From Cyclobacteriaceae bacterium (lineage in GTDB: Bacteria > Bacteroidota > Bacteroidia > Cytophagales > Cyclobacteriaceae), in assembly GCA_028285685.1 (NCBI GenBank), contig JANQOR010000038.1:248001-312000 (forward strand): a DNA stretch of 64,000 bases, written 5' to 3'. The number at the start of each line of letters is the position of its first letter. The first letter of the stretch is position 1. The notes below the pieces were generated by a model that worked only from the letters and a program-made list of their open reading frames with translations, did not search any database and was not told the origin of the DNA. Positions 9,532 through 17,640 of the stretch are shown piece by piece. A program made the translations under genes and the position numbers.

Positions 9532-10602
9532 TTACTCTGCTTCATAAAGAGCAATATCCGGATAGAAAGTAGCCCAGGCAAACCAAAAACCCATGTAGCT
9601 ATAAGGTACTTCTAGCTCTAGTCCGGCATTGGGGCCCTCAACAGCTTTTCCAAACAGGTCCCATTTATTTCCCAACTGATCCTCTAAAATAATGTTCGAG
9701 TCCTCGTTGTCCGTTAGGCTGAACGCCAGTTCATGACTTTCAATTGTTCTGTTGAGAAAGGAAACAATAAAACCTTTTGATTTATCTGCCACTACGATAA
9801 TCTCTTCGCCATTGAACTGATCTAAAATCAGCTCCCTTCCTCCAGAGCTTGGGAATTGGTACACCTTGGCACTTCCATTTATTTCTACACCCCGGACCCA
9901 TTCTTTTGGATGCAGCCTGTCATCACTGTTACTTATAGGAAATAGAAAATTGGAGTTTGTTTGATATGAGCCATATGGATAGCTGTTATAATCTCGAATG
10001 TGGCCAGTATTGCTGGTGGTAACCATAGCATTTGGAAATAGATTTTTTAAAGCGCCGTAGTTCATTTGTATGAGATTGAAAAACTGTGGTATTTCCTCAA
10101 ATAGGTAACCATTAACACATTGATTGAACATCTGACTCCAATAGCTATCAGTAAGCCTGTCATAAGGCATTAAGTTGGTCTCGTATAGAAAGCCAGATAC
10201 ACCAAATGTTGTAATTTCTCCGTTGAGTTCTCTGCCCCAACCGATTCCGGTTCCGGTGAGTGGACAGTAGGTAACTGCTACATGGTCGTCTCCAATTTGA
10301 TCATTAATTATTTCATGCCAATCTAAGACCGGATGGGCATAGGCTCTTACCTCTCCTGAATTGCGATAGACTAGTACTAAATCAGAATCCTTCATAAATT
10401 TCAGATTAGCATCCCCGATGACTGCCATTTCCGGGTTTTCCAGTGCAGGAATTCCATCTTTTCCAGGACCACCATCAAAAACTAGGGAAGTTGGAATCAA
10501 CCACTCACTATAAATGGTGGTAGTTGCTTTTGTTGATGGATCTTCTTCTTTGCCACATCCTACGAATAGTAAGAGGAGTGTGAGTGTAAATGCCTGTTTC
10601 AT
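9532..10602 (-). CDS. DUF3179 lipoprotein
   Basis: 356 residues with a lipoprotein signal (FVGC, Cys16). The family hallmark is YCPLTGTGIGW near residue 112 together with VRAYAHPVLDWHE near 86, both typical of DUF3179, whose function is unknown. The conserved Cys/His residues suggest a metal or cofactor site, but this is inference. The gene starts inside the end of the outer-membrane protein gene (4-base ATGA overlap at 10599-10602), so the two are translationally coupled and probably act together at the outer membrane. No signs of recent transfer. Confidence 0.87.
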   Translation of the reverse strand: MKQAFTLTLLLLFVGCGKEEDPSTKATTTIYSEWLIPTSLVFDGGPGKDGIPALENPEMAVIGDANLKFMKDSDLVLVYRNSGEVRAYAHPVLDWHEIINDQIGDDHVAVTYCPLTGTGIGWGRELNGEITTFGVSGFLYETNLMPYDRLTDSYWSQMFNQCVNGYLFEEIPQFFNLIQMNYGALKNLFPNAMVTTSNTGHIRDYNSYPYGSYQTNSNFLFPISNSDDRLHPKEWVRGVEINGSAKVYQFPSSGGRELILDQFNGEEIIVVADKSKGFIVSFLNRTIESHELAFSLTDNEDSNIILEDQLGNKWDLFGKAVEGPNAGLELEVPYSYMGFWFAWATFYPDIALYEAE

Positions 10603-11540
10603 AGTTCAAAATCTTTTTGTTTCAAATTCATTCTAAAAAGAAGCCCGGTATTCACTTGAATTGTTGGAGAAAGTTGTGTTCCATCCACGAATGTGTAGAT
10701 TGGGATCGAAGTGTTTATTTGCCAAGAAAGTGCTTGGCTAAGAACAGTTGAGACTCCAGGGTTTAGAAAAAGAAATGAGCCTCCTGAATTAGGAAACTCC
10801 GCTTCATCGAAGAAATCCTTGCCAGCTTCACGGTATCTCAATTTTAGGGAGGGATCAATTTGAAGTTTGGAGATAATTAGTCGATCTGATACTCCGGCAA
10901 TTAGCTGCAATTCATTTCCGAACTGGTAGGTGGATGACCCAAAGTACGAGTCATTTTCTCCAGTGGCTCTGAAAATTACGTTTCCAAAGTAGCCGAGGCT
11001 AGGCCTGGTGTTCAAATAGTTGGCATAAGCAAAATAAAGGATCCCATCCAGAGCCCCGCTGCCTGGCTGAAGATCTGCAACTAGTGTTATTCCATCATCC
11101 GATCTATCTGAATCTCCAGTAGGAATCTTTGCTCCAATACCAAAAGTGATCTTGTCCGTAAATGAAAATTTTGGAAGTATGACAATGTCTCCAAGCCCCT
11201 GAGTTTTGTCAAAATCAATGCTACCGAACGATGAGGTGATCGTTCTCTCTTGTCTAATAAATGGCACAAAAAGATCTACCGAAAACCTGTCTGTGATTGT
11301 ATAACCCAATTCAAAAAGTAAAGAGTGCGTCTCTCTTTGGCGCGAGTTGTCATTCAATGAGGAAGATTCTGATTTAAGGTTTTGAAGATTGTTCCAATCG
11401 TAGTTGAGGTTCAACTGGAGTACGCCTTTTTCGGCACTTGGGAGGCCAATATTGTTAGACATAGGCACACCACCTGAACAGCACTGTGCAATCAACTTAG
11501 TGGGTAAAATGATTAAGGAAAATAGCAGTATCCTCATCAT
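10599..11540 (-). CDS. outer-membrane beta-barrel protein (transporter-like)
   Basis: 313 residues with a Sec signal; the mature protein begins QCCSGGVPMSNN, a conserved-looking double-Cys start. The rest alternates polar and hydrophobic residues in about ten strand-like segments (for example SLLFELGYTITDRFSVDLFVPF, KITFGIGAKIPTGDSD, LSWQINTSIPIYTFVDGT) and ends in aromatic/hydrophobic residues, as in the outer-membrane phenol-degradation-type transporter/porin families. It is the first gene of a two-gene unit with the DUF3179 lipoprotein. An alternative start is the second Met (11537). Transported substrate unknown. Confidence 0.8.
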   Translation of the reverse strand: MMRILLFSLIILPTKLIAQCCSGGVPMSNNIGLPSAEKGVLQLNLNYDWNNLQNLKSESSSLNDNSRQRETHSLLFELGYTITDRFSVDLFVPFIRQERTITSSFGSIDFDKTQGLGDIVILPKFSFTDKITFGIGAKIPTGDSDRSDDGITLVADLQPGSGALDGILYFAYANYLNTRPSLGYFGNVIFRATGENDSYFGSSTYQFGNELQLIAGVSDRLIISKLQIDPSLKLRYREAGKDFFDEAEFPNSGGSFLFLNPGVSTVLSQALSWQINTSIPIYTFVDGTQLSPTIQVNTGLLFRMNLKQKDFEL

Positions 11541-11587
11541 AATAGTTAAGTAACAGTCAGAATGCTAAATCCCATTTACACATGCTT

Positions 11588-11608
11588 CGACAATTGAAGT
11601 AATTGTCG
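11588..11608. repeat. perfect 8-bp inverted repeat upstream of the outer-membrane/DUF3179 pair
   Basis: CGACAATT (11588-11595), 5-base loop GAAGT, AATTGTCG (11601-11608), located 48 bases upstream of the ATG at 11540. No T-run follows on either strand, so it looks more like an operator or 5'-UTR hairpin than a terminator. The gap 11541-11714 shows nothing else. Confidence 0.45.
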
Positions 11609-11714
11609 GTACAGATACATAGACGGGTGACCTATAGCATTTTACCACTGAGCAACAAAGCCTGGAAGTATCTTCCGAGTTGCATGTAAAGTGCTGCTAA
11701 AAATGAAATCGTAG

Positions 11715-11879
11715 TTACTCAGGTGTGTCCTTCTTCAATCTGCCACTCTCCTTTAGTGCTTTATGGATAACCCATTCAATTTGTCCGTTGGTGCTGCGAA
11801 ATTCATCTGCTGCCCATTTTTCAAGAGCCTTCATGGTGTCTTCGTTAAGTCGGAGCGCAAATGGTTTCTTCTTAGCCAT
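11715..11879 (-). CDS. small Arc-family ribbon-helix-helix DNA-binding protein, 54 aa
   Basis: Short gene of 54 codons plus TAA. Translation begins MAKKKPFALRLNEDTMKALE and continues to a basic C terminus (GRLKKDTPE). The pattern PFALRLNEDTMKALEKWA is the beta-strand plus helix A of Arc/MetJ-type ribbon-helix-helix repressors, and the following STNGQIEWVIHKAL is helix B with the turn. These proteins bind DNA as dimers through the N-terminal strand. It overlaps the preceding membrane protein gene by 8 bases and is the last of three genes with SPFH, so co-translation is likely. A paired palindrome at the operon promoter (13284-13302) is a natural operator candidate. No toxin partner is adjacent, which argues against a simple toxin-antitoxin role. 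Confidence 0.8.
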   Translation of the reverse strand: MAKKKPFALRLNEDTMKALEKWAADEFRSTNGQIEWVIHKALKESGRLKKDTPE

Positions 11880-12384
11880 TCATTCCCCAATTTTCTTTTA
11901 GATGTCTGATAGCCGTTTGCATTGACTCTGGCTTTTGTGTCCCAATTAGGAGCTTCTTCCCGTTTGTTAGTACAAGCTGTAGCCCCATGTTTCCGGAAAC
12001 ATTCATAGCTCTACCAGAACGAAAACGAAATCTATACCCATACCCTCCATACTCTCTTATGGGTCGATACTTTCTTACTTGCATTTCCCTAATATCACCT
12101 TGGCCCAGGTGTTTTTCTTTGCTAACAAAAGGAGGGAAGCGGTAGTAGATGTTGTTTTTGTCGATGGTCACATAAAGGCGGGATGTTGCCAGGAGTGCAA
12201 TGACTCCGCCTAGAGCGATTACCGCCAGCATCAAACCAACAAATCCACCATCTGAAGAAGTCGATGACAAGGTTGCTGCTGCGATTCGGCTCCCAATCAC
12301 TAGCACAGAGATAGTAATTACCAAGTACCATATCCAGGTGCCAACAAAGCTCTGCACTTCTTCAAAAATGACCCTCTCTTTCAT
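11872..12384 (-). CDS. two-helix membrane protein with a PH-like C-terminal region
   Basis: About 170 residues from the ATG at 12384 (MKERVIFEEVQ), chosen because it begins 4 bases after the SPFH stop; the longer reading frame to 12450 would overlap SPFH by more than 60 bases. Two hydrophobic segments follow in succession (WYLVITISVLVIGSRIAA; GGFVGLMLAVIALGGVIALLA), then a beta-rich soluble portion (LYVTIDKNNIYYRFPPF, RFRFRSGRAMNVSG, LQLVLTNGKKLLIGTQKP) resembling bacterial PH-like domains. Probably a membrane partner of the SPFH scaffold. Overlaps the RHH gene by 8 bases. Exact family is not certain. Confidence 0.75.
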   Translation of the reverse strand: MKERVIFEEVQSFVGTWIWYLVITISVLVIGSRIAAATLSSTSSDGGFVGLMLAVIALGGVIALLATSRLYVTIDKNNIYYRFPPFVSKEKHLGQGDIREMQVRKYRPIREYGGYGYRFRFRSGRAMNVSGNMGLQLVLTNGKKLLIGTQKPESMQTAIRHLKENWGMNG

Positions 12385-12388
12385 TGCA

Positions 12389-13246
12389 TTAGTGATTGAG
12401 CGTTCCGGAGTTGACCACAGGGGCAACATCCTTGTCGGCACAGAGGACAACCATGAGATTACTTACCATGGCTGCCTTCTTGTCTTCGTCTAGTTCAACT
12501 ACGTCCTTTTCGTGAAGCTGATCCAATGCCATTTCAACCATGCCAACGGCGCCTTCAACGATTTTGTGCCTTGCAGAAACGATGGCAGTGGCTTGTTGTC
12601 TTCTAAGCATGGCGCTCGCAATCTCCTGGGCATAGGCAAGATATCCAATTCTGGCTTCCAAGATTTCAATGCCTGCAATGTTCAAGCGATCCTCTAGCTC
12701 CTTTTCTAAGTCCTCATTTACTTCCTTTATTCCTGACCTTAGGGTTACCTCGGCTTCTTCATCGTCGAAATTGTCATATGGGTAAGATCCCGCCAATTTA
12801 CGGACCGCAGCATCAGTTTGCACTCTTACAAAGTTCTCATAATCGTTGACTTCAAAGGCAGCTGCAAAAGTGTCCCGCACTCTCCAAACAAGTATAACAG
12901 AGATCAAAATTGGGTTTCCAAGTTTATCATTGACCTTGATTCGCTCACTGTCAAAGTTCCTGGCTCGCAATGAGATTTTCTGTTTCATGTAAAATGGATT
13001 GACCCAGAAGAAACCATTTTTCTTCACAGTTCCGATGTATTCCCCAAAAAGTACGAGAACTCTGGAGCCGTTCGGATTAACAAAGAAGAAACCTGGCAGG
13101 GTAAACAGGAATAGACCAAGTAATATCAAAAAAAATGGGTTTTTTAATAGCACTAGCCCAAACACCGAACCTATCAAAAGCAATAAACTGACTGTCAGCA
13201 TTATGTAGCCAGACACGGGCGAATGTGTTGATTCCTGCGTTTTCAT
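12389..13246 (-). CDS. SPFH/band 7 domain membrane protein (stomatin-like)
   Basis: About 285 residues from MKTQESTHS; earlier in-frame starts exist (ATG 13255, TTG 13270). Two adjacent hydrophobic segments (residues 15-55) anchor it; the SPFH domain then reads from VNPNGSRVLVLFGEYIGTV through LVWRVRDTFAAAFEV and FVRVQTDAAVRKLA, followed by a coiled-coil helix (EKELEDRLNIAGIEILEARI, QEIASAMLRRQQA). SPFH proteins oligomerise into membrane microdomain scaffolds and often regulate proteases or channels. First gene of the operon with the membrane protein and RHH protein; promoter region carries two TGATATCA palindromes. Divergent from the membrane protein at 13335. Confidence 0.9.
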   Translation of the reverse strand: MKTQESTHSPVSGYIMLTVSLLLLIGSVFGLVLLKNPFFLILLGLFLFTLPGFFFVNPNGSRVLVLFGEYIGTVKKNGFFWVNPFYMKQKISLRARNFDSERIKVNDKLGNPILISVILVWRVRDTFAAAFEVNDYENFVRVQTDAAVRKLAGSYPYDNFDDEEAEVTLRSGIKEVNEDLEKELEDRLNIAGIEILEARIGYLAYAQEIASAMLRRQQATAIVSARHKIVEGAVGMVEMALDQLHEKDVVELDEDKKAAMVSNLMVVLCADKDVAPVVNSGTLNH

Positions 13247-13283
13247 ATCTCTCATTTTATAGTTTAACAACTAATTTAAGAAT

Positions 13284-13302
13284 TGATATCAAAATGATAT
13301 CA
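13284..13302. promoter_or_regulatory. paired TGATATCA palindromes, candidate RHH operator
   Basis: Two identical 8-bp palindromes TGATATCA at 13284-13291 and 13295-13302 separated by AAA, so centre-to-centre 11 bp, about one helical turn. They lie between the divergent SPFH operon (start near 13246) and the 13335 gene. Arc/MetJ-type repressors bind short boxes repeated at about this period, so autoregulation by the 54-aa RHH product is a reasonable inference, not shown. Confidence 0.5.
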
Positions 13303-13334
13303 TATTAATATACGATAAGATTTTCAGACGGGTT

Positions 13335-13856
13335 ATGATTTTTATGATTTCTTTGCATGAAATGAAAAGCAAACTCAAATCCTGGTCGGATTTTCATCAC
13401 CGTATCAATCTTGTCTATCATGGGATAATTGCTGTGTCACTCATTCCTTTTGCGTTGGTTTTTCTGGATATAGATTCGGAAGAAGGTTCCATATCGCAGC
13501 TGGAGGGTGATAATGAAATAATAGTTATCGTAATTCTTCTAGCAGCGATTTTTACGGTTTGCCTGCGGGTTTGGAGAGGAATCTCAGAGAAACTTGCGAT
13601 CATTGATTCCAGTTGGGAAATAAAGAAAAGACTGATTGTTTACTTTAATTTTCAGATCAAAAGATACCTGCAACTTGAGGTTGGTGCCATTATTGGTCTA
13701 GTAGGCCTGTGGCTTACGGCAAATTATGTCTTTGTTGTTGCTTACCTGTTGGTTCTCGTCCAGTTTTCTCTTTTAAGGCCATCTCAGGACAAAGTGATAC
13801 GAGACCTGAAACTTGACAAGGGGGAACGGGAACGCTTACGAGGAGAGGAACTGTAG
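13335..13856 (+). CDS. uncharacterised three-helix membrane protein
   Basis: Up to 173 residues; the first Met (13335) and Met at MKSKLKSW (13365) are both possible starts. Hydrophobic segments: INLVYHGIIAVSLIPFALVFL, IIVIVILLAAIFTVCLRVW, and a long stretch LEVGAIIGLVGLWLTANYVFVVAYLLVLVQF that may form one or two helices. The C-terminal tail is charged (LKLDKGERERLRGEEL) and likely cytoplasmic. No family recognised. It is transcribed divergently from the SPFH operon and shares its 90-bp regulatory gap including the TGATATCA pair, so it may be co-regulated. Confidence 0.7.
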   Translation: MIFMISLHEMKSKLKSWSDFHHRINLVYHGIIAVSLIPFALVFLDIDSEEGSISQLEGDNEIIVIVILLAAIFTVCLRVWRGISEKLAIIDSSWEIKKRLIVYFNFQIKRYLQLEVGAIIGLVGLWLTANYVFVVAYLLVLVQFSLLRPSQDKVIRDLKLDKGERERLRGEEL

Positions 13857-13890
13857 AAACGACAGAATGTCTTTATTGAGTAGAAGTATT

Positions 13891-15774
13891 TTACAAATCC
13901 GTTCCGAAGACGATCCCAATAGAGAAATTCCAATTGTTGACTAAGACATCATTGGTCGATGTGATAGCTACACCATTGGAATTATTTTCAACAAATCGAG
14001 ATTTTTTCTTTAAAAAGAACTGATCCGTTTCCTTAAAAAGTAACCCGATTCTATTTTCAATGAAGTGATTGTACCCGGCGCGGATGAAATAGTGCGTTGT
14101 CCTGCTTTGCTCAATTTCGATGGATATCGATGGTTGAAGATGCACCCCTTTTGACTGTAGCCATACGTCTGTATTACCACTATCGAATTCACGGTTCTTC
14201 AGCTCAAATGAACTTTCTGAAGAGTAGTTACCTAGATAGTATCCAAGAACTTGTCGACCTAAATTAAGGCCAGGAGACAACAAAATGGGTCTTCCATTTG
14301 GATTTAGGTTAAAATCTCGCTTTATAAACAGGTCGATACTTCGAAATCGCTTTTTTTGTAAAGGCCAGGAAGCCTCGTAGCCAACATATAGTCTAGGTTT
14401 AAGTTCATATCTGAAGCTGCTGAAAAAGCTCCACCCTGCCTGGTCAAACTCATCAGATGTTGTAGCAATTGAAAGCCCCTCGTTTGCAAAAGAGATAACG
14501 TGGGAATTGACTTTAATGCGGGAATGAGTGATGCCAAATGACGCACTAATCCTTCGGGCACGTTCTACCTGACGGGTCAATTTGTAGGTTTCATCCTCAT
14601 TCTCTTCTTCTTTATAATTCTTAAATAGGTTTTCGGAAAGAGAATCTGGCAAGATAACGTTGTGAGTGTCCCAAAAATTTGGGTCATAGGTGCCTGTATT
14701 ATTCAAAAAATAGTCTCCGTATTGAGATCTCTCTAGATATGGTATCTCATCAAATTCCGCTAAAGTCTTGGTTGAAACATATTTGTTTTCAAGAAAAAGG
14801 ATACTGTCCTTTTGAAGGAAGGAGGTGTTGTATGTCGATAGTTTCATTCTCCATAGCCCATCATCGGCTTGATAGTATTCTGTCTCCTCTTTCAAAAATC
14901 GCCTTTGAATACTAGATGAACTTTTTACTGTATCTATTTTATACGCATTTTGATCAAAGAAAAAATCGGTTTTCACAACGGCATAGGTTGAGTCAAGAAT
15001 GTAAACAGTACCTTTTGGTAGAGTTTTTCTTTGAGGTTCAAATTCTAGTACGAAGAGATTGATCCCGTCCATTGAAAGCGTATCCGAAATCGAAAGGTCA
15101 TACTTGTCCAGATTTTTGCCATTGAACATGTAGCTCCTGGTATAGACTTTATCAAAACGAAACGGTGCAAAAAGTCCCGCATAGATGCTGAAATTGAGAC
15201 TATCAAGCTGCGGAGATCGATATTTTCTTCCTTTTATCAATCTGATGTCTCCTTTATCAGACCTTTTGCGATCATAGTTTTCTTTTACAGACTCTATTGT
15301 AGCTTCAGCTATGTAGATAGGATTATCATCTCTATCCTTGAAATGAAGCTGCTCCTTTACAAATCCCTCACTCATTTCGCGATCCGGGTAATTGTCAGGA
15401 ATTCGCTGCAGGACTTTTTCGAAAAGCTCCAGCTCCCAGTTTTTTGGAGTAATCGTCACAGTCTTCAGCTGACCAACCCACTCCTTCAGTGTTATCCGGT
15501 TTTTTTTCCTTATTTCGTTTAAAGTGAGTATTCTTTCTTCGAAACCAATCGAACTCACTTTCACATATGAGTCCAAATCGTCCGTTGGAATATTCAGTAT
15601 AAAGAACCCCTTTATGTTAGATATGGTCCCGGATCTTGTTTGCTCGTGATAAACATGGACAAAGGGAATTGGGTCGCCGTTTGTGTCTAAAACCTGGGAT
15701 TCTATGATTGTTTGGGCATTTAGTCCGAACAGGGTTAGAATCATAATCGACAGAAGTAGTCCTCTTGATATCAT
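13891..15774 (-). CDS. carboxypeptidase-regulatory-like domain protein (DUF5686-like), exported
   Basis: 627 residues, Sec signal ending near LNAQ (residue 21). Residues about 22-110 form a CarboxypepD_reg-like beta sandwich (IESQVLDTNGDPIPFVHVYHEQTRSG, then KGFFILNIP and VSSIGFEERILTL), as in SusC plug-preceding domains and many bacteroidete outer-membrane proteins. The middle (140-340) is beta-rich with a GTVYILDSTYAVVKTDFFF-type segment, and the last 200 residues look like outer-membrane strands. Likely an outer-membrane-associated protein of unknown function. A tandem TGATATCA pair overlaps its start codon. It begins 39 bases from the end of the next upstream gene on the same strand, so it could belong to the sigma operon. 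Confidence 0.8.
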   Translation of the reverse strand: MISRGLLLSIMILTLFGLNAQTIIESQVLDTNGDPIPFVHVYHEQTRSGTISNIKGFFILNIPTDDLDSYVKVSSIGFEERILTLNEIRKKNRITLKEWVGQLKTVTITPKNWELELFEKVLQRIPDNYPDREMSEGFVKEQLHFKDRDDNPIYIAEATIESVKENYDRKRSDKGDIRLIKGRKYRSPQLDSLNFSIYAGLFAPFRFDKVYTRSYMFNGKNLDKYDLSISDTLSMDGINLFVLEFEPQRKTLPKGTVYILDSTYAVVKTDFFFDQNAYKIDTVKSSSSIQRRFLKEETEYYQADDGLWRMKLSTYNTSFLQKDSILFLENKYVSTKTLAEFDEIPYLERSQYGDYFLNNTGTYDPNFWDTHNVILPDSLSENLFKNYKEEENEDETYKLTRQVERARRISASFGITHSRIKVNSHVISFANEGLSIATTSDEFDQAGWSFFSSFRYELKPRLYVGYEASWPLQKKRFRSIDLFIKRDFNLNPNGRPILLSPGLNLGRQVLGYYLGNYSSESSFELKNREFDSGNTDVWLQSKGVHLQPSISIEIEQSRTTHYFIRAGYNHFIENRIGLLFKETDQFFLKKKSRFVENNSNGVAITSTNDVLVNNWNFSIGIVFGTDL

Positions 15775-15781
15775 GATATCA
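15766..15781. promoter_or_regulatory. tandem TGATATCA palindromes over a start codon
   Basis: TGATATCA occurs twice back to back (15766-15773, 15774-15781); the CAT of the minus-strand start codon (15772-15774) lies within it. This is the only other doublet of the octamer seen in the window besides 13284-13302. A binding site blocking initiation is possible; spacing differs (8 versus 11 bp), so the same protein need not bind both. Confidence 0.35.
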
Positions 15782-15813
15782 GTTTTTTATGAGATCCTAT
15801 GGAATTGAGAGAA

Positions 15814-16881
15814 CTAAAAAGTCATTCCGAAAGTAATGGCTGTCAACTCTGGACCTTTACCCGACGAGAATACATTGTTCATGTCGTATGTCCCGAAAAA
15901 CTCAACTCCTTTCCACCCGATTTGACCTCTAAGACCATATCTGAAGTTTTCCAGGAAAAAGTTGTCGTGCTCTTTATCTTTTTCTCTACCACTGCCTTCC
16001 TTAAAGATGTACTTTGTGTGACTACCAAGCCGATATCCAACGTATCCTCCCAGTCCAAACCGGATACCTCTTCTTGAATATCTTCTGATCTTTATTCCGC
16101 TGGCCTCCAGGCTTCTGATCCTCTTTCTGCCACGCGAGAAATCAAACATTGGTACAAGCTGAGCATTGAGATAAGATACCGTCAATTTGCTTTTCATCCC
16201 GTTGATGTTTGGATCATCGACAAAATCGACCATTGTATCTGTCTCCACTATTCTGAAGTCGGAATCTTCAAGTTTCCAATTGTACCAGCTAATACCAAGA
16301 CCCCACTCAAGAAACAGGGGACCTCCAACCCAGGTTCTGTTTGTACTATTCAAGCCTACATACCATGAACCAAAGGGTTTAACAGAATAGGGCGAGTTGT
16401 TTATGTCAGGGAAATTCCCATCCTCAAGCCAGTTGTTTAATCCAAGATCCATATTAAAGTGATGAGTAGTCCTCTCCGTACGCTTAACATCGTACGTCAC
16501 TTTCCTTCGCCTTCGCCAGTCGTCTTCATCAAAATCATCTAACTCATCGGGGTCTACTTCCACCTCGAGACCTCCAAGATCTATGGAAAGTCCTTCACCG
16601 TTATTTGATATGTTGTTGTCACTCACATACTCTTTTCCAGGCTCACTACCATCGATCTCCAGGTAAGTGACGCTATCCTGTAGTTGAGCGTTGAGATCCT
16701 TGATCATTTGATTGATGTCATAATCTTGAATTCTGGCAAGGTCAGCCTTGTTTTCAGTTATGATGACAATCTTACTGCCGTTCAATTCAATAATCACCGT
16801 GTCGCCTTTTGGTCCCTTGTCGGTGAATGCCATCAAAGGGATGCTTAGTAAGACTGTTGCTATGTATGTGATCGTTTTCAT
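15814..16881 (-). CDS. outer-membrane beta-barrel protein of the sigma-factor operon
   Basis: 355 residues with a signal peptide (MKTITYIATVLLSIPLMAF). After a mixed region with an acidic stretch near residue 113 (DELDDFDEDDW), residues about 135-355 show barrel-like strands (HHFNMDLGLNNWLE, SWYVGLNSTNRTWVGGPLFLEWGLGISWYNW, LNAQLVPMFDFSR, RFGLGGYVGYRLG, LRGQIGWKGVEFFGTYDMN) ending TAITFGMTF with a terminal Phe, the canonical outer-membrane sorting signal. Third gene after an ECF sigma factor and a single-pass membrane protein; this order is common in Bacteroidota and suggests the barrel is either regulated by, or an input to, that system. Confidence 0.8.
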   Translation of the reverse strand: MKTITYIATVLLSIPLMAFTDKGPKGDTVIIELNGSKIVIITENKADLARIQDYDINQMIKDLNAQLQDSVTYLEIDGSEPGKEYVSDNNISNNGEGLSIDLGGLEVEVDPDELDDFDEDDWRRRRKVTYDVKRTERTTHHFNMDLGLNNWLEDGNFPDINNSPYSVKPFGSWYVGLNSTNRTWVGGPLFLEWGLGISWYNWKLEDSDFRIVETDTMVDFVDDPNINGMKSKLTVSYLNAQLVPMFDFSRGRKRIRSLEASGIKIRRYSRRGIRFGLGGYVGYRLGSHTKYIFKEGSGREKDKEHDNFFLENFRYGLRGQIGWKGVEFFGTYDMNNVFSSGKGPELTAITFGMTF

Positions 16882-16920
16882 CTTCTGTCGTATTTGAGTT
16901 AGTTGTATTAGTCCTTGATT

Positions 16921-17640
16921 TTATAGACTTGTTCTGTCTTTTTCCTTGGACTTGAATCCTCCGTTTATAAAATCATCCTTTTTGGTTTTCAGATCAGCCA
17001 GAACTTCTCCTGGCGAGATCTTACCGGCAAAGGCAATGAGTTTTTTAAATGCGCCGACACTGTCCTTTTCTTGTTTTTTCTCAGCTGCATTAGCAGCTAT
17101 ATAAGTAATCTTAACTTTTGACAAATCAACTTTTATTTTACTTTCAGTTGGTTTTTCAATGGTATTTTCAATTTCTAACTGTGGATTCTCTTCTTCAATC
17201 TCCACCTCAGCAACTGCTGTTCGGGTATTCAATTCCACTTCGGGAACATCTTTTATAACCTCTTCAAGTACTTGATCCACTTGATCTTTTATCGGTTCTT
17301 GAGCTACCAACTGAACCGTTGATTGTTTAATAACTTTTGGCTCATCTTTCACGATGACGTTCTCCACGGCAGGTATTGCCCATTCAAACTCTATCTGTGT
17401 CTCAAGTACCGGATGGTTGACTTCTGAAGCAATGGGAGTAAGGTTCTCCACTTTATTCTGTGGCCAGACTACCCAACTTACGATAATTACGGAAACAGCT
17501 GCAGCTATCCAATAGAACTTTGTTGAACTTTTGGCAGCTCCAATTTTTTTCTCCACTTCTAACCAGGACTGATCAGAAGGAGTTACTTCATAGCTATCCA
17601 GCTTTTCCCTAAATAATCGATCAATTTTTTGCTGATCCAT
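16921..17640 (-). CDS. single-pass membrane protein, putative anti-sigma factor
   Basis: 239 residues. An N-terminal cytoplasmic segment of about 38 residues (MDQQKIDRLFREKLDSYEVTPSDQSWLEVE) precedes one membrane helix (FYWIAAAVSVIIVSWVVWP, about 43-61) and a long, acidic, low-complexity periplasmic part rich in Glu, Val and Lys. The gene overlaps the sigma factor by 20 bases, which is typical of sigma/anti-sigma pairs. The N-terminal motif D..F+ekLd.ye..PS...W..ie is widespread in bacteroidete proteins encoded after ECF sigma factors. No zinc-binding anti-sigma motif is visible, so the assignment rests on topology and position. Confidence 0.65.
   Translation of the reverse strand: MDQQKIDRLFREKLDSYEVTPSDQSWLEVEKKIGAAKSSTKFYWIAAAVSVIIVSWVVWPQNKVENLTPIASEVNHPVLETQIEFEWAIPAVENVIVKDEPKVIKQSTVQLVAQEPIKDQVDQVLEEVIKDVPEVELNTRTAVAEVEIEEENPQLEIENTIEKPTESKIKVDLSKVKITYIAANAAEKKQEKDSVGAFKKLIAFAGKISPGEVLADLKTKKDDFINGGFKSKEKDRTSL

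Noticed and set aside
11588-11608. 8-bp inverted repeat as a terminator
   Set aside because: No T-run on either strand; kept only as a possible operator or UTR hairpin.
13335-13856. Toxin partner for the RHH protein
   Set aside because: The divergent membrane protein is longer than typical toxins and shows no toxin motif; no RelE/MazF/HicA-like gene is present.
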